Positions 33,238-43,208 of a stretch of DNA of 63,367 nt are shown here, piece after piece. The DNA comes from Eubacterium sp. (GTDB lineage: Bacteria > Bacillota > Clostridia > Lachnospirales > Lachnospiraceae), in the NCBI GenBank assembly GCA_022764165.1, contig JALERM010000177.1, positions 1-63,367 on the forward strand, written 5' to 3'. How positions within the stretch are numbered: position 1 is the first letter of the stretch; the number at the start of each line of letters is the position of its first letter. The notes beneath the pieces were generated by a model, which ran no database searches, was not told where the DNA came from, and saw nothing but the letters and a program-made list of their open reading frames with translations. Position numbers and translations under genes: made by a program.

Positions 33238-35048
33238 ACGGCACCTCTTTTCTCAATCGCTCTCATGATAGAAACTCTCGCTTCCTCAACGGTTGTAGCA
33301 TTGACATCCACATCCAGCCCATTTTCAGACAGTGCGTGCATGATGTACGTAATCTGCGGAGCTGCCAGACCAATCTTTTCCAGTTCCTGATAATGCGAAA
33401 ATACTTTCTTCGGTGCATCATCGTATTCTTTTACGCCATGATTCATAACAATAATCCGATCCACATATTTGGCAATGTCTTCCATGCTGTGAGACACCAG
33501 TATAATCGTAATACCTCTGGTTTTATGAAGACTCGCAATCTGATCAAGAATTTCATCTCTTCCCTGAGGATCAAGGCCTGCCGTCGGCTCATCCAGAATC
33601 AACACCTTGGGATTCATAGCCAATACACCTGCAATAGCAACTCTTCGTTTCTGCCCTCCGGAAAGCTCGAAAGGAGATTTTGCATAATAACTTTCATCAA
33701 GACCCACATGAGTCAGTGCCTCTTTGGCCCGTTCTTCGCATTCTTCCTGAGTAAGATTCTGATTCTTAGGTCCAAAACACACATCTGTCAATACATCGGT
33801 CTCAAAAAGCTGATGCTCCGGATACTGAAATACCAGACCCACCTGGCTTCTAAGACCACGAAGTGGGAACTGTTCTGCCCAGATGTCCTGACCCTCAAAA
33901 TAAATTTTCCCCTGTGTAGGACGTACCAGACCATTAAAATGCTGAATCAGTGTAGATTTACCGCTGCCTGTATGCCCGATAATTCCCACAAACTGTCCCT
34001 GCGGGATTTCCAGATTAATATCTTTCAGAGCATGCATCTCATACGCTGTACCCGGGTTGTATGTGTAATACACATGTTCCAGCCGAAGCGATGTTTCACC
34101 ACTTGCTGACTGTACTTGTTCTGTTTTCCATTCCATATCACTTCCGGTACTGCGATACTGAGGAATTTCTATCTGTTCCCAGTTATCTGGTGCCTTCAGA
34201 ATTGGATCCTGAAGTGCCTCTAACAATTCATCAATAGTCAGAAGCCCTTTCGGTATATCCAGACCATTTTTTCTCAGCTCATATGCCAGCATAGTTACCT
34301 GCGGTACATCAAGACGATATTTTTTCAACTGTTTTACCTGAGAGAAAATTTCTCTTGGTTTCCCATGCATCACCAAATGTCCCTGATCCATCACATAGAC
34401 GTCATCCGCAAATACCACTTCTTCCATATAATGGGTGATCAGAATAACCGTAACTCCTTCTTTCTGATTCAATTCCCGAACAGCTTTCAGCACTTCTTTT
34501 CTTCCATTCGGATCAAGCATAGCTGTCGGCTCGTCCAGAACAATACACTTAGGTTTCATAGCCATCACACCGGCTATCGCCACTCTCTGCTTCTGTCCAC
34601 CGGACAGTTTATTGGGAGAATGCTTGCGGTAAGCTGTCATTCCTACCGCCTCCAGACTGTCATCCACCCGCTTCCATATATCTTCGGTGGGAACACCCAG
34701 GTTCTCCGGACCAAATCCCACATCTTCCTCTACAACAGTTCCTATAATCTGATTATCCGGGTTCTGAAAAACCATACCTGCTCTCTGGCGGATTTTCCAG
34801 ATATCTTCCGGTGAAGACGTATCCATATGGTCCACCCAAAGGGTACCTTCTGACGGCACCAGAAGCCCGTTAATGTGCTTTGCAAGTGTGGATTTTCCAC
34901 TTCCGTTATGACCCAAAACTGCGATAAATTGCCCTTCCTGAATATCCAGATCCACATGGTCGATGGCCCGGTTTACCTCCGGCTCCTCGCCTTCCTCTCC
35001 GTATCTCAGATAATCATAAGCCAGCTTTGCTGCTTTAATAATTCCCAT
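33234..35048 (-). CDS. ecfA: Fused EcfA-EcfA' ATPase of the ECF transporter
   Basis: One uninterrupted 604-residue frame contains two complete ECF ATPase units. Unit 1: Walker [12 protein letters not shown] (about residue 46), Q-loop [10 protein letters not shown], signature LSGGQKQR, Walker [14 protein letters not shown]. Unit 2: Walker [12 protein letters not shown] (about 355), Q-loop [10 protein letters not shown], signature LSGGQKRR, Walker [14 protein letters not shown]. Normally these are two proteins of about 280-290 residues encoded by adjacent genes. The linker (residues about 285-325) contains [20 protein letters not shown]. The NPDN and YPEH Q-loops identify EcfA1-like and EcfA2-like halves. 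Co-transcribed with ecfT and truA. Confidence 0.93.
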   Translation of the reverse strand: MGIIKAAKLAYDYLRYGEEGEEPEVNRAIDHVDLDIQEGQFIAVLGHNGSGKSTLAKHINGLLVPSEGTLWVDHMDTSSPEDIWKIRQRAGMVFQNPDNQIIGTVVEEDVGFGPENLGVPTEDIWKRVDDSLEAVGMTAYRKHSPNKLSGGQKQRVAIAGVMAMKPKCIVLDEPTAMLDPNGRKEVLKAVRELNQKEGVTVILITHYMEEVVFADDVYVMDQGHLVMHGKPREIFSQVKQLKKYRLDVPQVTMLAYELRKNGLDIPKGLLTIDELLEALQDPILKAPDNWEQIEIPQYRSTGSDMEWKTEQVQSASGETSLRLEHVYYTYNPGTAYEMHALKDINLEIPQGQFVGIIGHTGSGKSTLIQHFNGLVRPTQGKIYFEGQDIWAEQFPLRGLRSQVGLVFQYPEHQLFETDVLTDVCFGPKNQNLTQEECEERAKEALTHVGLDESYYAKSPFELSGGQKRRVAIAGVLAMNPKVLILDEPTAGLDPQGRDEILDQIASLHKTRGITIILVSHSMEDIAKYVDRIIVMNHGVKEYDDAPKKVFSHYQELEKIGLAAPQITYIMHALSENGLDVDVNATTVEEARVSIMRAIEKRGAV

Positions 35049-35152
35049 TTACTCACCTGTTCTTTCTCTTTCAGCTGCATAAAAGCAGTCCAAATAGATT
35101 AAAATCAAGCCTTATTGTAGCGGATTTCTCCACATATTACAAGAAAATCCTT

Positions 35153-35860
35153 TCACTTTTCCACATTTCTTTTTAAATTCACCACAAAAATACCGCCGCA
35201 CACCAGGAAAAGTGCCGTCAGATTCTTCAAAGTAAATGCATTTTCTCCCAGTATCATGCCTGACAATAACACGCCAAATACAGGATTCATAAATCCATAA
35301 ATAGAAACCTTTCCTACCGGATTATACTGCAGCAACAGAGTCCAGAGGGAAAACGCAACACTGGAAATAACAGCCATATAAAATAGCAGCAGACTGCTTT
35401 TCCATGTAAATCCTGTTACCTGACCGCCCATTCCTTTTCCGATCAGACAGAGCACCAGCCATCCCAACAAAAACTGCCATCCGGTTATCTCAAAAGGATT
35501 CCCCTTTTTTGCAAAACTTTTCAGATATACTGATGCAATTGCCCCGGCCAGGCTACTGAGAAGCATACATCCTTCTCCTGCCAATGTAAAGCCACTTCCT
35601 ATTCCCTGGGATGATATATTCACAAGAATGATTCCGGTAACCCCCAGAAAACATCCGAGGATTTTTCTCGTATCAAGCTGTTCTTCCCCAGAATATCCCC
35701 GTTTCTTAGTATAAACCAAATGTGCCAGTACAATTGCAAAAAAATAACTGGAAGCTACGATAATGGAACCTTTACTCCCCTCCGTGTGGGATAATCCAAT
35801 ATAAAAAAAGAAATATTGCAGAATGGTCTGAAAAGCCCCCAAAATCAAGATGTTTTTCAA
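35153..35860 (-). pseudogene. EamA/DMT transporter lacking its N-terminus, cut at a palindromic repeat
   Basis: The 235-residue frame starts at a TTG and matches a DMT permease from about its third helix (LILGAFQTILQYFFFYIGLSHTEGSKGSII), through the second EamA repeat, to the end. The first 65-70 residues are missing. Directly upstream, at 35863, begins the 57-bp palindrome, so the 5' end was replaced by or deleted up to the repeat. No RBS is present at the TTG. Probably non-functional. Confidence 0.72.
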
Positions 35861-35862
35861 AA

Positions 35863-35919
35863 TGGCTGGGGGACAGGTACATAGTCACTTTTCGTGACTA
35901 TGTACCTGTCCCCCAGCCA
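35863..35919. repeat. 57-bp perfect palindromic repeat
   Basis: 26-bp perfect arms (35863-35888 and 35894-35919) around TTTTC; the arm begins TGGCTGGGGGACAGGTACAT. A diverged relative closes the window at 63306-63367, and a weaker one lies at 60231-60275. Such repeats can form very stable RNA hairpins and may end transcription of engB and the remnant. Confidence 0.8.
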
Positions 35920-35928
35920 CTTTCCCGG

Positions 35929-36522
35929 TCACTCTGCCATACCTGTCAACTGATCGATGATTTCCCATATTTCTTCTCTTCCCTGTTTGCTCTGAGCAGA
36001 AAACGGGATGATCTGCGTTCCCGGAACCACCTGAAGCCCCTGCCGGATAGCTTTCATTTGTTTTTGAACCTGACTTCTTTTAATCTTATCCAGCTTGGTA
36101 GCCACGATAATCGGTTCATATCCATGATCAAGAATCCAGCGATACATAATCTTATCATTTTCCGAAGGATCATGACGGATATCAATCAGAAGGAATACCG
36201 CACGGATTTCCTTCGACTGATGAAGATAATCCTCAATCATTTTACCCCATTTGGCTTTGATTTCTTCAGAGGCTTTTGCATATCCATACCCCGGAAGATC
36301 AACCAGATAGATGGCTTCATTCACATTATAAAAATTAATAGTCTGTGTCTTCCCGGGAGCTGCACTGGTTCTTGCCAGAGACTTCCGGTTCATCAGTGCG
36401 TTAATCAGAGATGATTTCCCCACATTGGATTTTCCTGCAAAAGCCACTTCCGGACGTCCTGTGCTCGGAAGTTTACTGGTAATTCCACAGACAATATCCA
36501 AAGAAACATTTTTTATGATCAT
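35929..36522 (-). CDS. engB: Ribosome biogenesis GTP-binding protein EngB/YsxC
   Basis: A 197-residue TRAFAC GTPase: G1 AGKSNVGKSSLINAL, G3 VDLPGYGYA, G4 VATKLDKIKRS. It acts late in 50S subunit assembly. The usual neighbour of lon in Clostridia. Its RBS AGGAGG lies only a few bases from the end of the repeat at 36540-36704, which fills the lon-engB gap. Confidence 0.97.
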   Translation of the reverse strand: MIIKNVSLDIVCGITSKLPSTGRPEVAFAGKSNVGKSSLINALMNRKSLARTSAAPGKTQTINFYNVNEAIYLVDLPGYGYAKASEEIKAKWGKMIEDYLHQSKEIRAVFLLIDIRHDPSENDKIMYRWILDHGYEPIIVATKLDKIKRSQVQKQMKAIRQGLQVVPGTQIIPFSAQSKQGREEIWEIIDQLTGMAE

Positions 36523-36539
36523 AAAAACCTCCTATGCTG

Positions 36540-36704
36540 CTAGTATAATCCACGGTAATTAACAGCATGTTTCGCTGGCCTGTTTTCCCGATAGCACAAT
36601 CGTAAAAGCCTCAGCGTAGCCCGCTACGCCTGCGTTTTTACGATTGCACTCTCGAAAAAACATTCTCAGCGAAACAGTGCGTTAATTACCGCGGATTATA
36701 CTAG
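36540..36704. mobile_element. 165-bp palindromic MITE-like element between lon and engB
   Basis: Ends are CTAGTATAATCC and its exact inverse GGATTATACTAG, and pairing continues inward: GGTAATTAAC, GTTTCGCTG, then an inner perfect hairpin AATCGTAAAA...TTTTACGATT with CAGCGTAGC/GCTACGCCTG. Nearly the whole element folds on itself. The right end contains the stop codon of lon (TAA within ACTAGTATAATCC on the minus strand). No clear target duplication is seen. Confidence 0.72.
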
Positions 36705-39008
36705 TGCTTCTTTCAGCACCTCTGCCATGGATTCTACATACACGATCCGAAGTCCTTCTGTGATTTCTGCATCGATTTCTTCCACATCCGGCCGATTCTG
36801 TGCAGGAACCAGTATATTGGTGATACCCGCCGTTTTGGCAGCGAGAAGTTTTTCTTTCAGCCCACCGATGGGAAGTACTCTTCCACGAAGGGTAATTTCT
36901 CCGGTCATTGCCATATTTGCCCGCACTGGTTTTCCGGTTATGGCAGACAACATAGCTGTTGCCATGGTGATTCCTGCAGACGGTCCGTCTTTGGGCACTG
37001 CACCTTCCGGGATATGGATATGAAGGTCATTCTTCTTAAAGAATTCACTGTCGATACCATACTGCCCGGCTACAGAGCGTATATAGCTGATTCCCGCCTG
37101 GGCAGACTCTTTCATTACATCCCCCAGCTGCCCGGTAAGAAGCAGTTCTCCTTTTCCCGGCATACGGTTAACTTCTATCTGAAGGGTATCTCCGCCCACA
37201 CTGGTCCATGCCAGTCCACGAACAATCCCCACTTCATCTTTTTCATTGACTCTCTGATAACTGTATCTGGACTTTCCAAGAAATTCTTCCAGATTATCTT
37301 CGGTTACTTCCACATGTTTCTCTTTATCCTGAAGAATCCTGCGGGCCGTTTTACGGCAGATTTCACCGAATTTTCTTTCCAGATTACGGACACCGGCTTC
37401 TTTGGTATAACCGGATATGATTTTGTTCAGAGCTTCATCTGTGATTGTTAGCTGATTTTCTTTCAGACCATTTGCCAGAATCTGTTTGGGAATCAGGTGT
37501 TCTCTGGCAATATGTTCCTTTTCATTGGCCGTATAACTGGATATCTCGATCACTTCCATACGATCCATGAGAGGTCTCGGGATACTCTGCGGGTCGTTGG
37601 CAGTTGCAATAAACAGAACTTCTGACAAATCAATGGGAAGTTCCACATAATGATCGGCAAACTTATTGTTCTGTTCTGCATCGAGAACCTCCAGCAGAGC
37701 AGAAGAGGTATCCCCTTTATAGTCACTGCTGACTTTATCAATCTCATCCAGCAGCATGAGAGGATTTTTTACGCCGGCTTGAATCAGCCCGGAAGCAATT
37801 CTTCCCGGCATTGCCCCCACATACGTTCTTCTGTGACCGCGAATCTCAGCTTCATCACGAACACCTCCAAGGCAGACACGAACATATTTCTTATTCAAAG
37901 CTCTGGCAACAGAACGTGCGATCGATGTTTTTCCTGTTCCCGGCGGTCCCACCAGACAAAGAATCGGACTGCTTCCTTTTTTCGTCAGCGTACGGACTGC
38001 AAGGAATTCCAGCACTCGTTCTTTCACCTTTTCCAGACCATAATGATCAGCTTCCAGAACTTCTCTTGCCCGGTTCAGGTTATGATTATCCCTGGATGCC
38101 TTGTCCCAGGGAAGCTTCAGCAGAGTTTCGATATACCCTCTGGAAACACTGCTCTCAGAATTATTATACCCAAGATTTTTGAAACGCCGAATCTCCTTGC
38201 AAATCTTTTCTTTGATTTCCTTTGAAGCCTTCAGTTCCTCTGCCTGCTGCAGAAAATGATCGGCTTCTGACACCGTATCATCTTCCCCCAGCTCCTCCCG
38301 GATCAGTTTCATCTGTTCCCGGAGTATATACTCTTTTTGATGTTTATCAATTCGTTCTTTAACTTTATTCTGAAAATCTGCACGAAAACGCAGGATTTCA
38401 ATTTCATTGCTCAGGATGACTCCCAGAAGTTCATACCGCTCATTCAGAGAAATAGCTTCCAGCAGATGCTGTCTCTGCTCATATCCAAGAGGAATATTGA
38501 TACAGATCTGGTCAACCAGCCGTCCCACTTCCTGAATGTCCAGAATCTGCCCGGCCAGTTCCTTACTGATTTTCTGATTCTCCTGACAATAAGTCATGAA
38601 AAGTTCTTTAATCGTCCGAATCATTGCTTCCTGCAGATTAACCGGAAGATTCTCTTCTTCCAGTTCAAATCCTGCCACTTCTGCTTCCAGATAAGGCAGA
38701 TTTTCCTCCAGTTCCATCAGTTCTGCCCGTTCAACTCCCTCTACCAGAACCCGCAGCATATCTTTTGGCATCTTGACTACCTGTTTAATCTCTGCAATCG
38801 TTCCTATTTTGTAAAGATCCTGAAACCCGGGCTTCTCCACCTGTGGATCTCTCTGCGTAATCAAAAAAATCTTCTGATCCTGGGTCATGGCTTCTTCCAC
38901 AGCCTTGATGGATTTTCTTCGGCTGATGTCAAAATGTACAATCATCTCCGGAAGAATCGTAGTTCCACGAAGAGCGATCGCCGGCATAGCCTTTATCAAA
39001 TTGTTCAT
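36696..39008 (-). CDS. lon: ATP-dependent Lon protease
   Basis: A full-length LonA of 770 residues: N-terminal substrate domain (PAIALRGTTILPEMIVHFDI), AAA+ module with Walker A VGPPGTGKTS (about 350) and Walker B MLLDEIDKV, and protease domain with catalytic Ser in KDGPSAGITMATAM and Lys in GGLKEKLLAA. Degrades misfolded and regulatory proteins in the cytoplasm. The last codons and stop lie in the terminal repeat of the neighbouring palindromic element. GGAGGAA RBS before 39008; clpX lies upstream with a 13-bp gap. Confidence 0.98.
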   Translation of the reverse strand: MNNLIKAMPAIALRGTTILPEMIVHFDISRRKSIKAVEEAMTQDQKIFLITQRDPQVEKPGFQDLYKIGTIAEIKQVVKMPKDMLRVLVEGVERAELMELEENLPYLEAEVAGFELEEENLPVNLQEAMIRTIKELFMTYCQENQKISKELAGQILDIQEVGRLVDQICINIPLGYEQRQHLLEAISLNERYELLGVILSNEIEILRFRADFQNKVKERIDKHQKEYILREQMKLIREELGEDDTVSEADHFLQQAEELKASKEIKEKICKEIRRFKNLGYNNSESSVSRGYIETLLKLPWDKASRDNHNLNRAREVLEADHYGLEKVKERVLEFLAVRTLTKKGSSPILCLVGPPGTGKTSIARSVARALNKKYVRVCLGGVRDEAEIRGHRRTYVGAMPGRIASGLIQAGVKNPLMLLDEIDKVSSDYKGDTSSALLEVLDAEQNNKFADHYVELPIDLSEVLFIATANDPQSIPRPLMDRMEVIEISSYTANEKEHIAREHLIPKQILANGLKENQLTITDEALNKIISGYTKEAGVRNLERKFGEICRKTARRILQDKEKHVEVTEDNLEEFLGKSRYSYQRVNEKDEVGIVRGLAWTSVGGDTLQIEVNRMPGKGELLLTGQLGDVMKESAQAGISYIRSVAGQYGIDSEFFKKNDLHIHIPEGAVPKDGPSAGITMATAMLSAITGKPVRANMAMTGEITLRGRVLPIGGLKEKLLAAKTAGITNILVPAQNRPDVEEIDAEITEGLRIVYVESMAEVLKEALV

Positions 39009-39021
39009 TCATTTCCTCCAC

Positions 39022-40311
39022 TCAGGCGGTTTCCGGTCTTCCTGCACGCTTGGAAGAGGATCGTCTCTTGGATGGTTTTATCTCTCCATGGGTCACTACA
39101 GGTTCTTCTTCTCCCGTTACCGCTTTCTTCGTAATCAAACATTTTTGAATGGTCTGATCGGATGGAGATTCATACATCACATCGATCATCGTTTTTTCAA
39201 TGACAGAACGAAGTCCCCGGGCTCCTGTTTTACGCTCCATAGCAACTTTTGCCACTTCACGCAAAGCATCTTCCTCAAACTCCAGTTCCACACCATCCAT
39301 GGCCATCAGTGTCTGATACTGTTTTACCAGAGAATTTTTAGGTTCTTTCAGAATCCGTATAAGGGCATCTTCATCCAGAGCATCCAGAGATACAACAACC
39401 GGAACACGTCCGATAAATTCCGGAATCAGGCCGAATTTGATGAAATCCTGCGGCATAACCTCTTTCAGAATCTCACCAACATTTTTCTCATGTTTAATTC
39501 CCAGCGAACCGTTAAATCCAATCGCTTTGGTATCCATACGGGTCTCGATAATCTTTTCTAGGCCTTCAAAAGCACCGCCGCAGATAAAGAGAATATCTGT
39601 CGTATCAATCTGAATAAATTCCTGATGCGGATGCTTTCTTCCTCCCTGCGGAGGCACTGAAGCTACCGTACCTTCAATAATTTTCAAAAGAGCCTGCTGC
39701 ACGCCCTCACCGGAAACATCACGGGTGATGGACGCATTCTCTGATTTTCTTGTAATCTTGTCAATCTCGTCAATATAAATAATGCCGCGCTGGGCACGCT
39801 CAATGTCATATTCAGCTGCCTGAATAATTTTCAGGAGAATATTCTCCACGTCTTCACCCACGTATCCGGCTTCTGTCAGTGTAGTGGCATCTGCGATTGC
39901 AAATGGCACATTCAGCATACGGGCAAGGTTCTGTGCCAGATAAGTCTTTCCTGAACCGGTTGGTCCAAGCATCAGAATATTACTTTTCTGAAGTTCCACA
40001 TCCTTCTTATGTGAAGACAATATTCTTTTATAATGATTATATACAGCAACAGAGAGAACCTTCTTTGCTTCATCCTGACCAATCACGTAATCATCCAGAA
40101 ATTCTTTCATTTCTCTTGGTGTCATCAGATTGATATCATCACCGACACCGTATTCATCGGCAAATTCTTCATCGATAATCTCAGAACAGATTCCCACACA
40201 TTCATCGCAAATAAAAGCTCCGTCAGGTCCCGCAATCAATTTTCGTACCTGCTCCTCAGTCTTTCCACAGAAAGAACAGCGAATTCTGGGCTCACCGTTT
40301 TTCAATGCCAT
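39022..40311 (-). CDS. clpX: ATP-dependent Clp protease ATPase subunit ClpX
   Basis: A 429-residue ClpX: Cys4 zinc-binding domain ([30 protein letters not shown]), Walker [15 protein letters not shown], Walker [12 protein letters not shown], pore loop GYVGEDVE and the IGF-like ClpP-docking region (KAIGFNGS). Unfolds substrates for ClpP. Encoded after clpP with a 114-bp gap holding a hairpin. Confidence 0.98.
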   Translation of the reverse strand: MALKNGEPRIRCSFCGKTEEQVRKLIAGPDGAFICDECVGICSEIIDEEFADEYGVGDDINLMTPREMKEFLDDYVIGQDEAKKVLSVAVYNHYKRILSSHKKDVELQKSNILMLGPTGSGKTYLAQNLARMLNVPFAIADATTLTEAGYVGEDVENILLKIIQAAEYDIERAQRGIIYIDEIDKITRKSENASITRDVSGEGVQQALLKIIEGTVASVPPQGGRKHPHQEFIQIDTTDILFICGGAFEGLEKIIETRMDTKAIGFNGSLGIKHEKNVGEILKEVMPQDFIKFGLIPEFIGRVPVVVSLDALDEDALIRILKEPKNSLVKQYQTLMAMDGVELEFEEDALREVAKVAMERKTGARGLRSVIEKTMIDVMYESPSDQTIQKCLITKKAVTGEEEPVVTHGEIKPSKRRSSSKRAGRPETA

Positions 40312-40378
40312 ACTCTATAATTCCTTTCTTTTCAAGTACACTCCGGCAATCCGCCGAAGGATATTCGGGATATGTCGT

Positions 40379-40415
40379 AATAGGAGGGTGCTGCCGCCGG
40401 CAACCCCCTCCTATT
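40379..40415 (-). other. Hairpin between clpP and clpX
   Basis: 10-bp perfect stem AATAGGAGGG/CCCTCCTATT with a GC-rich 17-base loop (itself able to pair). No T-tract follows, so it is more likely an mRNA processing or stability element than a strong terminator. Confidence 0.5.
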
Positions 40416-40425
40416 CTGCCTTCTG

Positions 40426-41007
40426 TTATCTCTTGGTAATAACATTGTCGATCAAACCATATGCCATCGCTTCTTCTGCTGTCATATAGTTATCTCTCTC
40501 TGTATCCTGTGCTATTTTTTCCAGCGGCTGACCGGTATTGGCTGCCAGAATAGAATTCAGTCTGTGCTTTGTCTTAAGAATCTGCTCCGCAACAATCTGA
40601 ATCTCGGTGGCCTGTCCTTTTGCTCCTCCGGACGGCTGATGTATCATAATCTCTGCATTCGGCAGTGCAAAACGTTTGCCTTTCGTTCCTCCTGCCAGAA
40701 GGAAAGCTCCCATACTGGCTGCCAGTCCCATACAAATAGTGGATACATCACATTTAATATACTGCATGGTGTCATAAATCATCATTCCGGCAGATACGGA
40801 ACCGCCTGGGCTGTTAATATACAGCTGGATATCCTTTCCCGGATCCTCAGATTCCAGGAACAAAAGCTGTGCCGTAACCAGGTTTGCACTGACATCATTA
40901 ACTTCTTCCCCAAGGAAAATGATACGGTCTTTCAGCAAACGGGAATAAATATCGTAATTCCGCTCACCTCTGCTGGTCTGCTCAATGACATAAGGTACTA
41001 AACTCAT
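40426..41007 (-). CDS. clpP: ATP-dependent Clp protease proteolytic subunit ClpP
   Basis: A 193-residue ClpP with the catalytic triad in context: Ser in [11 protein letters not shown] (about 97), His in MIHQPSGG (about 122), Asp in ERDNYM (about 171). N-terminal [24 protein letters not shown] is typical. Forms the tetradecameric chamber served by ClpX. Confidence 0.98.
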   Translation of the reverse strand: MSLVPYVIEQTSRGERNYDIYSRLLKDRIIFLGEEVNDVSANLVTAQLLFLESEDPGKDIQLYINSPGGSVSAGMMIYDTMQYIKCDVSTICMGLAASMGAFLLAGGTKGKRFALPNAEIMIHQPSGGAKGQATEIQIVAEQILKTKHRLNSILAANTGQPLEKIAQDTERDNYMTAEEAMAYGLIDNVITKR

Positions 41008-41074
41008 ACTTAAGCCTTCTTTCCATATAATGTCTTCATCTTAAGTTCCTAAACTTGCAGTGTGATATTCTGAA

Positions 41075-42376
41075 TTATTCCTCAGTTTTTTCAACTTCAA
41101 CAGCTGCTTCTGCAATCAAAGTAACAGCTTCCTGAACAGCCAGATCTTTCTTCATCTGTTCTTTTTCAGCATCACCCAGTACTTCTTTCAGTTTTTCAAC
41201 TTCCATCTTGTACATTTCAGCCATCTGAGCGATTTCTTCATCCAGTTTTTCATCGGAAATCTGAATATTCTCAACTTCTGCAATTTTTTCCAGAACCAGT
41301 CTGCTCTGGATTCTCTTCAGTGCCTGCGGTTTCATCTGTTCCTGCAGAGCAGCCGGGGTCATTCCGGTAAACTGCAGATACTGTTCCATGGTCAGACCCT
41401 GAGACTGAATTCTTCTTGCGAAATCTTCAATCATGTTGCTGACCTGAGTATCGATCATAGCATCCGGAATCTCCATGGATGCTTTTTCGATTGCTGCATC
41501 TACTGCTGCATCTTCTTTTGCACGTTTTGCAGCATCAGCTTTCTTCTCTTCCAGATTTTTCTTAATATCTGCTTTGTATTCTTCCAGAGTGTCGAATTCA
41601 GATACGTCTTTTGCGAAATCGTCATCCAGTTCCGGCAGTTCTTTTACTTCGATTTTCTTAACTGTGCATTTGAATACAGCCGGTTTTCCAGCCAGATTTT
41701 CTGCCTGATAATTTTCCGGGAATGTAACATTTACTTCTGTTTCTTTTCCGATTTCAGCACCTACCAGCTGCTCTTCAAATCCCGGAATAAATGCTCCGGA
41801 TCCGATGGTCAGCGGATAATCAGTTCCTTTTCCGCCGTCAAAAGCTTCTCCATCAACAAATCCTTCATAATCCAGAGTTACTTTGTCGCCGTCAGCAACT
41901 GCTCTGTCATCTACATCAATCGTTCTGGAATTGCTTTCCTGCTCTTTTCTCAGCTCTCCTGCAATTTCTTCTTCTGTTACTTCCAGTTCACTCTTCGGAA
42001 CTTCCAGTCCTTTGTATTCACCCAGAGTTACTTCCGGTTTCAGAGCAACTTCTGCTGTGAAAATGAATGGTTTGCCTTTTTCCAGCTGAACCACGTCAAT
42101 AGACGGCTGAGAAACGATTGTTTCTTCACACTCAGCCAGTGCTTCAGAATATGCATTTGGAATCAGGGCATTTGCTGCATCTTCATAGAAGATACCTGCT
42201 CCATACATTTTTTCAATCATAGCTCTCGGAGCTTTTCCTTTACGGAATCCCGGGATATTAATTCTGTTTTTTTGTTTCAGGTATGCAGCCTGAATTGCTT
42301 TTTCCAGTTCATCAGCAGAAACTTCAATTGTAAGTTTCGCCATGTTCTTTTCCAGTTTTTCTACTGTAACGCTCAT
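41075..42376 (-). CDS. tig: Trigger factor
   Basis: A 433-residue trigger factor: N-terminal ribosome-binding domain with the signature GFRKGKAPRAMIEKMYG (residues about 43-60), PPIase domain (DGDKVTLDYEGFVDGEAFDGG...IGSGAFIPGFEEQLVG, about 160-245) and the helical C-terminal chaperone domain. It binds nascent chains at the ribosome exit. First gene of the tig-clpP-clpX-lon-engB series. GGAGGAG RBS precedes 42376. Confidence 0.98.
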   Translation of the reverse strand: MSVTVEKLEKNMAKLTIEVSADELEKAIQAAYLKQKNRINIPGFRKGKAPRAMIEKMYGAGIFYEDAANALIPNAYSEALAECEETIVSQPSIDVVQLEKGKPFIFTAEVALKPEVTLGEYKGLEVPKSELEVTEEEIAGELRKEQESNSRTIDVDDRAVADGDKVTLDYEGFVDGEAFDGGKGTDYPLTIGSGAFIPGFEEQLVGAEIGKETEVNVTFPENYQAENLAGKPAVFKCTVKKIEVKELPELDDDFAKDVSEFDTLEEYKADIKKNLEEKKADAAKRAKEDAAVDAAIEKASMEIPDAMIDTQVSNMIEDFARRIQSQGLTMEQYLQFTGMTPAALQEQMKPQALKRIQSRLVLEKIAEVENIQISDEKLDEEIAQMAEMYKMEVEKLKEVLGDAEKEQMKKDLAVQEAVTLIAEAAVEVEKTEE

Positions 42377-42506
42377 TGGTGTAGCTCCTCCTTTATTTTT
42401 ATGGAATTATTTTTCAAATGTTTGTTATGATATTCAAGAAAATCTGATATCCATACTCATACATTTTTGTAGTATAGCACAAGCCTCAAAAAAACACCAG
42501 CATTTT

Positions 42507-43067
42507 TTACTGGAAAAGCCCATATATAATGGATTTTTTCAATTTTTCCGCATTTTCTCGGGTCTGAAGCTGTTCAATCAGGGCTGCTGCGAAGTCAATG
42601 GCAGTTCCCATTCCCCGGCTGGTGGTAATATTTCCATCCACCGCTACAACTCCATTTCCAATCACTGCCCCTGTAAGCCGTTCCTCAAATCCCGGATAGC
42701 ACACAGCTTCTTTTCCCTGCAATAATCCCAGATCACCAAATACACTGGGAGCCGCACAGATTGCTGCAATCATTTTCTCCTGAGAATTCCATTCCACCAA
42801 TAACTCTGTCAATGGCTGAAATGCCCCCAGATGTTTCGTTCCCGGCATTCCGCCCGGCAGTACCAGAAGCTTCGCTTCAGCGAAATCCATTTCCTCATAA
42901 AGAGCATCTGCCTGTACACTGATTCCATGAGAGCCGGTGACCATTTTTCTGCCCATAATAGACACCATCACGACCTCTTCATTCGCTCTTCGCAGCATAT
43001 CAACAACTGTCAGTGCCTCAATCTCCTCAAATCCATCCGCAAGAAATACACATACTTTTTCCATCAT
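42507..43067 (-). CDS. DJ-1/PfpI-family protein
   Basis: A 186-residue protein of the DJ-1/ThiJ/PfpI family: KVCVFLADGFEEIEALTVVDMLRRA at the N-terminus, LPGGMPGTKHLG, and the nucleophile elbow IAAICAAPSVFGDLGLLQGK with Cys about 104. Members act as chaperones, glyoxalase/deglycases or proteases; this DJ-1 type with the Glu in the FEEIEA segment is closest to YajL/DJ-1-like oxidative-stress proteins. Monocistronic. Confidence 0.9.
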   Translation of the reverse strand: MMEKVCVFLADGFEEIEALTVVDMLRRANEEVVMVSIMGRKMVTGSHGISVQADALYEEMDFAEAKLLVLPGGMPGTKHLGAFQPLTELLVEWNSQEKMIAAICAAPSVFGDLGLLQGKEAVCYPGFEERLTGAVIGNGVVAVDGNITTSRGMGTAIDFAAALIEQLQTRENAEKLKKSIIYGLFQ

Positions 43068-43208
43068 TTTTCCTCTTTTCTTCTATAATAATCCCATAAT
43101 TTTCAGTGCAGTTTTGGCATATTTCGTAAATGACCCGTGCTATAATACATTCATGAAATCGAGAAAAAACTGATTTCACCGCACGGAATCGACGATTAAT
43201 TATTACAT

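Noticed and set aside
38337-39134. 265-residue plus-strand frame opposite lon and clpX
   Set aside because: Aromatic-rich antisense shadow of conserved genes, no start signals.
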